NCBI RefSeq assembly: GCF_013149295.1
Contig: NZ_JABGCB010000013.1
Location: 142,555-206,554, forward strand
Length of the DNA: 64,000 nucleotides
Source of the DNA: Novosphingobium sp. SG751A
GTDB taxonomy: Bacteria; Pseudomonadota; Alphaproteobacteria; Sphingomonadales; Sphingomonadaceae
Reading direction: 5' to 3'
Shown: piece after piece, positions 60,669-64,000 of the stretch
How positions within the stretch are numbered: the stretch's first letter is position 1
Layout of the letters: every line of letters begins with the position of its first letter
Program-made: the position numbers and the translations under genes
The notes under the pieces: generated by a model
The model's input: only the letters and a program-made list of their open reading frames with translations
What the model was told of the DNA's origin: nothing
The model's database searches: none

Positions 60669-61859
60669 ATGCCCATCACTCGCCGTGCCGCGCTGGGCGG
60701 TATGACAGCCATGCTCGCGGGCCTGCCGCTGGCGGCGCTGGGCGATACGGCGCCGGCAGAAACGCGGGCGCGGGCCGGGGCCTTGGGGCTGAAAATCACG
60801 GGGCTGAAAACCCTCCTCGTCGCCCCCCGCTCGATCTTTGTGAAGGTCTATACCAATCAGGGTCTTACCGGGCTTGGCGTGGCGATCCAGACCAGCAAGG
60901 AAATGGCCACCGCCGCCGCGATCATGGAATGCGAACGTGTGCTTGTGGGTCGCGATCCCACCCAGATCGAAAGCCTGTGGAACGAACTCTACCAAACGCC
61001 CCGCTGGCGCGGCGGGCCGCTGACGGCGGCGATCAGCGCGCTCGACATCGCCTTCTGGGACATTCTGGGGCAAGCCTTGAGCGCCCCCATCTATAAATTG
61101 CTGGGCGGCGCGGGAACCGACCGCCTGCGCATCTACGGCAGCACGATGGATATGACCCCCGCTATTTTTGAGGCGCAAAAGGCGCAGGGCATCACCGTCA
61201 CCCGCGTTCAGGCGCCCAAGGGCAGCATCCCCCAGATGATCGCCACCACCCGCCGTTGGCGCGAGATCGTCGGCCCCGATCATCAGCTTGCCGTGCATAT
61301 GGACGGCACACTGACCACGCGCGAGGCGCTGCAATATCTTCATGGGGTCGAGGATCTGAACCTCCTCTGGGTCGAAGAACCGATCCAGATGGACGATATT
61401 GAGGACTGGGCGCATCTGCGCGCCCATACCACCACCGCCATCGCGACGGGCGAGCGGGTGCTGACCAAATGGGGCTTCGCACCCTACCTCAATCGCCATC
61501 TGATCGACTTTGCCCAGCCCGATCTGGCGGCCTGCGGCGGCATCACCGAGGCCCGCAAGATCGCCGCTCTGTGCGAAGCCAACCGCATCCAGATCGCCCC
61601 CCACGGCCCGCATGAAACCGCAGGCGCGCTGGCCAATTTCCACTTCGACGCCTCAACCACTGCCTTTTACGCGCAGGAGGTACGCGATTACACCTCGCAA
61701 TTCGAACTGGACCTGCACGAGGGACAGACGCCCAACATCGTCAACGGATTTTGCCAATTGTCCGACCGCCCCGGCCTTGGCACGGTGCTCAACGAGGCGG
61801 TGGCGGCCAAGCGTCCCTATCAACCCCTGACGCGATCAGGAGAGGGCCGCGCCTTTTAA
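60669..61859 (+). CDS. Tat-exported enolase-superfamily sugar-acid dehydratase (ManD/DgoD-like)
   Basis: 396 residues. It begins with a twin-arginine-type signal (TRRAALGGMTAMLAGLPLAA). The enolase-superfamily barrel keeps three metal ligands: HMDGT, VEEPIQ and ATGER. At the usual KxK position it has TRVQAP; Arg-Val-Gln there is the form seen in the mannonate/gluconate dehydratase (ManD/RspA) subgroup, and LRAHTTTAIATGE also matches that subgroup. IAPHGPHETAG supplies the His. A mannonate, gluconate or galactonate-type substrate is likely. Export of an enolase-superfamily enzyme is unusual. ATG at 60669 has GGGAGAG upstream. Its 3' end overlaps the convergent carboxylesterase gene by 4 bases. 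Confidence 0.83.
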   Translation: MPITRRAALGGMTAMLAGLPLAALGDTAPAETRARAGALGLKITGLKTLLVAPRSIFVKVYTNQGLTGLGVAIQTSKEMATAAAIMECERVLVGRDPTQIESLWNELYQTPRWRGGPLTAAISALDIAFWDILGQALSAPIYKLLGGAGTDRLRIYGSTMDMTPAIFEAQKAQGITVTRVQAPKGSIPQMIATTRRWREIVGPDHQLAVHMDGTLTTREALQYLHGVEDLNLLWVEEPIQMDDIEDWAHLRAHTTTAIATGERVLTKWGFAPYLNRHLIDFAQPDLAACGGITEARKIAALCEANRIQIAPHGPHETAGALANFHFDASTTAFYAQEVRDYTSQFELDLHEGQTPNIVNGFCQLSDRPGLGTVLNEAVAAKRPYQPLTRSGEGRAF

Positions 61860-63304
61860 CGCATCGGGCTGCCGTCATCGTTGAACAGGCGGCGCGGGCC
61901 GGTCTTTTCCGCCGCTGCCGCACCACCCGCCCATGGATCGCGCCCCGGCGTGGCCCGGCCCGCCGTGTCAAAATCCATCATCACGCGGGTCTTGGCGCGA
62001 TAGGCCGGCCATTGCGGCTGACCGGGCGCGGTCGGCACGCCGGTCTTGGCGAAATTCACGATATAATCGGCGATAATGCGCCCCATCGCGCTATCGGTCG
62101 GGTGCGTCTTGTCGCCATATTTCACGTCCACCGTGTCGAAATAATAAGGCAGATCATCGGCATGGATCGCCCCGTCGCTCTTGGCCGTGGGCGCCGCATC
62201 GGCCACATAGGAAAAGCGATAGTAGTAAGTCGGCAGGCCCTTGGCGGCAAACATATCGGCCATATCCCGCGCGCCCTTGACCATCATCCCCTCGCGCCCG
62301 CCCAGATCGCCGCTGGTCGCGCCAACCATCACCGGCACACGGTTGAACGCCCCCTTGCGATAGGCCACCAGCGGATCGACCGTCACGCGGCCGTCGGGAA
62401 AGGGGCTGCTGAATGTGCGCGGCCCCGGCCCCATCACCGCCGACATCTTGATCCCGCCCAGCACCTTGTCCGCCGAAACCGCGCGCAGCCGCGCCAGAGC
62501 ATCGGCATCGTGTGCACCAATCCCTTGCTCCTCGCCGAAAGCCTTGCCGATAGCCTCGGCCCCGGCCAGCGTGGGATCACCGATGAAATGACCATCCCCG
62601 CCCGAGGCGATGATCGCGCGGGCGAACAACCCCTGCGACTGCGGCGAGGTCAGCAAACTATGCAACGACATGCCGCCCGCGCTCTCGCCCATGATGGTGA
62701 TATTGGTCGGATCGCCGCCAAAAGCGGCAATATTGCGCCGAATCCAGCGCATCGCGGCAATCTGGTCCATAGTGCCGTAATTGCCCAATTGCCCCTTGTC
62801 CTCATCGGCGCGGGTCAGCGCGGGGTGGGCAAAGGTGCCGAACCGGCCAAGGCGATAGTTGAAGCTGACCAGCATCACCCCGCGCCGCGCCAGCCTGTCG
62901 CCCGCATAGATCCAGCGCGAGGCCGAGCCGTTCACAAAGCCCCCGCCATAGATCCACACCAGAACAGGGAGCTTACGCGCCTCCCCAGCCGGGCGCCAGA
63001 CGTTGAGATAGAGGCAATCCTCGGAATGTTCCGAACCGGGCGGCAGAGGGTTGGCCTGATAGACCTGCATGCAATCATGACCGAAATTGGCCGCATCGCG
63101 CGGCCCCGCCCACGCCGCCGGGCCCTGAGGCGCGCGCCAGCGCAGATCGCCCACCGGCGGCGCGGCAAAGGGAATGCCCTTGAACGATGTCACCCCGTCC
63201 TGCGTTTGCCCGACCAGCACGCCTTGCTCAACCGCCACCTGAGACGGCGCGGCATATGCGATGGCGGGGGCCAGCAAAAGGACCGCGAGCATGCTGTGCT
63301 TCAT
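61856..63304 (-). CDS. Secreted type-B carboxylesterase
   Basis: 482 residues with a signal peptide (MKHSMLAVLLLAPAIAYAA). Type-B carboxylesterase order: SFKGIPFAAPPVGDLRWRAPQ (family start), SEDCLYLNVWRP, the oxyanion segment IYGGGFVNGS, catalytic Ser208 in MGESAGGMSLH, MVGATSGD, and HADDLPYYF for the His. It hydrolyses carboxylic esters outside the cytoplasm. The KdgK gene lies 30 bases upstream in the same direction, so the two may be co-transcribed. Opposite the exported ManD-like gene, it provides an esterase for this module as the CocE-type enzyme does for the other one. Confidence 0.92.
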   Translation of the reverse strand: MKHSMLAVLLLAPAIAYAAPSQVAVEQGVLVGQTQDGVTSFKGIPFAAPPVGDLRWRAPQGPAAWAGPRDAANFGHDCMQVYQANPLPPGSEHSEDCLYLNVWRPAGEARKLPVLVWIYGGGFVNGSASRWIYAGDRLARRGVMLVSFNYRLGRFGTFAHPALTRADEDKGQLGNYGTMDQIAAMRWIRRNIAAFGGDPTNITIMGESAGGMSLHSLLTSPQSQGLFARAIIASGGDGHFIGDPTLAGAEAIGKAFGEEQGIGAHDADALARLRAVSADKVLGGIKMSAVMGPGPRTFSSPFPDGRVTVDPLVAYRKGAFNRVPVMVGATSGDLGGREGMMVKGARDMADMFAAKGLPTYYYRFSYVADAAPTAKSDGAIHADDLPYYFDTVDVKYGDKTHPTDSAMGRIIADYIVNFAKTGVPTAPGQPQWPAYRAKTRVMMDFDTAGRATPGRDPWAGGAAAAEKTGPRRLFNDDGSPMR

Positions 63305-63334
63305 GTCTGTCCTGTCCCGATTTATGGTTTTATC

Positions 63335-64000
63335 TTACCGCCGCACATCGCCCGAATTGCCTGTAAACCCGTCCACTTCCTCACGCGATAGGCGGAGCCA
63401 GTCGCCGTGGAGGGAGTGTTTGAGGGCATTCATGGCCAGACCAAGCCGCGCCATTTTCTGCGCGTCCCCGCCTTCCAGCCAGCCCGTCAGCACCCCGGCC
63501 GCAAAGGCATCGCCGCTGCCTACGCGGTCGATGATGTCGGTGATCTCGATCTCGGCGGTCTGATGCCGATCCTCGCGCAGGTCCACGCGGGCCGAGAGGC
63601 GGTGATGGGTCTGGGTGATCGGATGACGCGCGGTGCTGGCCATGACTTGTAGGTTGGGGAAGGTGGCAAAGGCTGCCTCGACCGCCTCGCGCCGCCGTTC
63701 CGCGCCATCGCCGGAAAATGGCTTTTGCAGCAGCAGCGTCATGTCGCGGTGGTTACCGAACATGATCGTCGCGTCGGCCAGCAATTCGAGCAGGATCTCG
63801 CGCGGATTGCTGTCCCACGCGCCCCACAGTTTCTCGCGGAAATTGCAGTCGAAGCTGACCGGAATGCCTGCCGCACGCGCAGCCCTGATCCCGGCGCGGG
63901 CCAGATCCACGCCGCCCGGCCCGAGCGCCGCCGTGATGCCGGAGATGTGGAACAGGCTTGCGCCTTGCAAAGCAGCGGCGAAGTCGAACTCCTCCGGCTT
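63335..64000 (-). CDS. kdgK: 2-dehydro-3-deoxygluconokinase (PfkB family), 5'-truncated by the window edge
   Basis: The C-terminal ~221 residues of a ribokinase-type sugar kinase; the frame is open to base 64000. Phosphorylates 2-keto-3-deoxygluconate (KDG) with ATP for the KDPG aldolase step. Seen: LFHISGITAALGPGG and FDCNFREKLWGAW, which are KdgK-type blocks, and the catalytic GSGDAFAAGVLTGWLEGGD, where the Asp is the base. KDG is the product of mannonate, gluconate and related dehydratases, which matches the UxuA-like and ManD-like genes nearby. A fructokinase-type sugar specificity is less likely but possible, since the N-terminal substrate loops are missing. Confidence 0.88.
   Translation of the reverse strand, partial: KPEEFDFAAALQGASLFHISGITAALGPGGVDLARAGIRAARAAGIPVSFDCNFREKLWGAWDSNPREILLELLADATIMFGNHRDMTLLLQKPFSGDGAERRREAVEAAFATFPNLQVMASTARHPITQTHHRLSARVDLREDRHQTAEIEITDIIDRVGSGDAFAAGVLTGWLEGGDAQKMARLGLAMNALKHSLHGDWLRLSREEVDGFTGNSGDVRR

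Noticed and set aside
1..64000. Mobile elements, prophage genes, CRISPR arrays, tRNA or rRNA genes
   Set aside because: I saw no transposase or integrase motifs, no regularly spaced repeats of CRISPR type, no cloverleaf with a conserved T-arm and no rRNA-like stretches. A weak or partial element could still be missed by eye.

Overview
The window is high-GC DNA from an alphaproteobacterium, most likely a sphingomonad of the Novosphingobium type. The reasons are gene content and style: six large TonB-dependent receptors in 64 kb, a membrane-anchored winged-helix regulator beside one receptor, an ECF sigma/FecR/STN-receptor set, a PutA without the ribbon-helix-helix domain, and many secreted esterases. 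No rRNA, tRNA, insertion sequence, phage gene or CRISPR array was seen, so the genus is an inference. Both ends cut genes: an mgtA-type P-ATPase on the left and a KdgK-type sugar kinase on the right.

Layout. 1-8 kb: Mg2+ ATPase, winged-helix membrane regulator, TonB receptor, cytochrome c'-like protein, exported PD40 propeller protein. 8-13.8 kb: Lrp regulator divergent from putA, then PPK2 and a GlcG/HbpS-like protein. 13.8-22.7 kb: a minus-strand block of LysR, CitMHS carrier, AtuA, AtuA-partner, exported alpha/beta hydrolase and TonB receptor. 22.9-27.5 kb: TonB receptor, MarR regulator and tannase/feruloyl esterase, linked by a shared palindrome. 27.4-34.3 kb: pectin methylesterase and an exported esterase, then an STN-type TonB receptor with its FecR and ECF sigma factor. 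34.4-41.9 kb: two-component system divergent from a complete RND efflux operon. 41.9-64 kb: an aldarate and sugar-acid region with two similar modules (TonB receptor, secreted metallo-beta-lactamase-fold protein, secreted esterase, enolase-superfamily dehydratase) around gudD-kdgD, a second GudD-family gene, a galactarate/talarate dehydratase, an MFS carrier, a Tat-exported UxuA-like protein and kdgK.

How it fits together. Most of 13-64 kb reads as a plant-polymer scavenging region. Secreted esterases remove methyl, acyl or phenolic groups from pectin-like material, TonB receptors import fragments, and cytosolic dehydratases feed galactarate and glucarate to 5-keto-4-deoxyglucarate, which KdgD converts to 2-oxoglutarate semialdehyde. 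The semialdehyde dehydrogenase and uronate dehydrogenase are not in the window. The RND system and the proline/polyphosphate genes look like separate functions.

The most useful non-gene signals are regulatory repeats found by reading the intergenic DNA: matching ECF promoters (32699-32724 and 34332-34357), a MarR-type palindrome shared by two promoters (22856 and 25639), three 11-bp-phased repeats between the two-component genes and the RND operon (36166-36198), paired TGTAAC repeats around the winged-helix regulator, and a 10-bp-arm LysR-type dyad (52559-52587).
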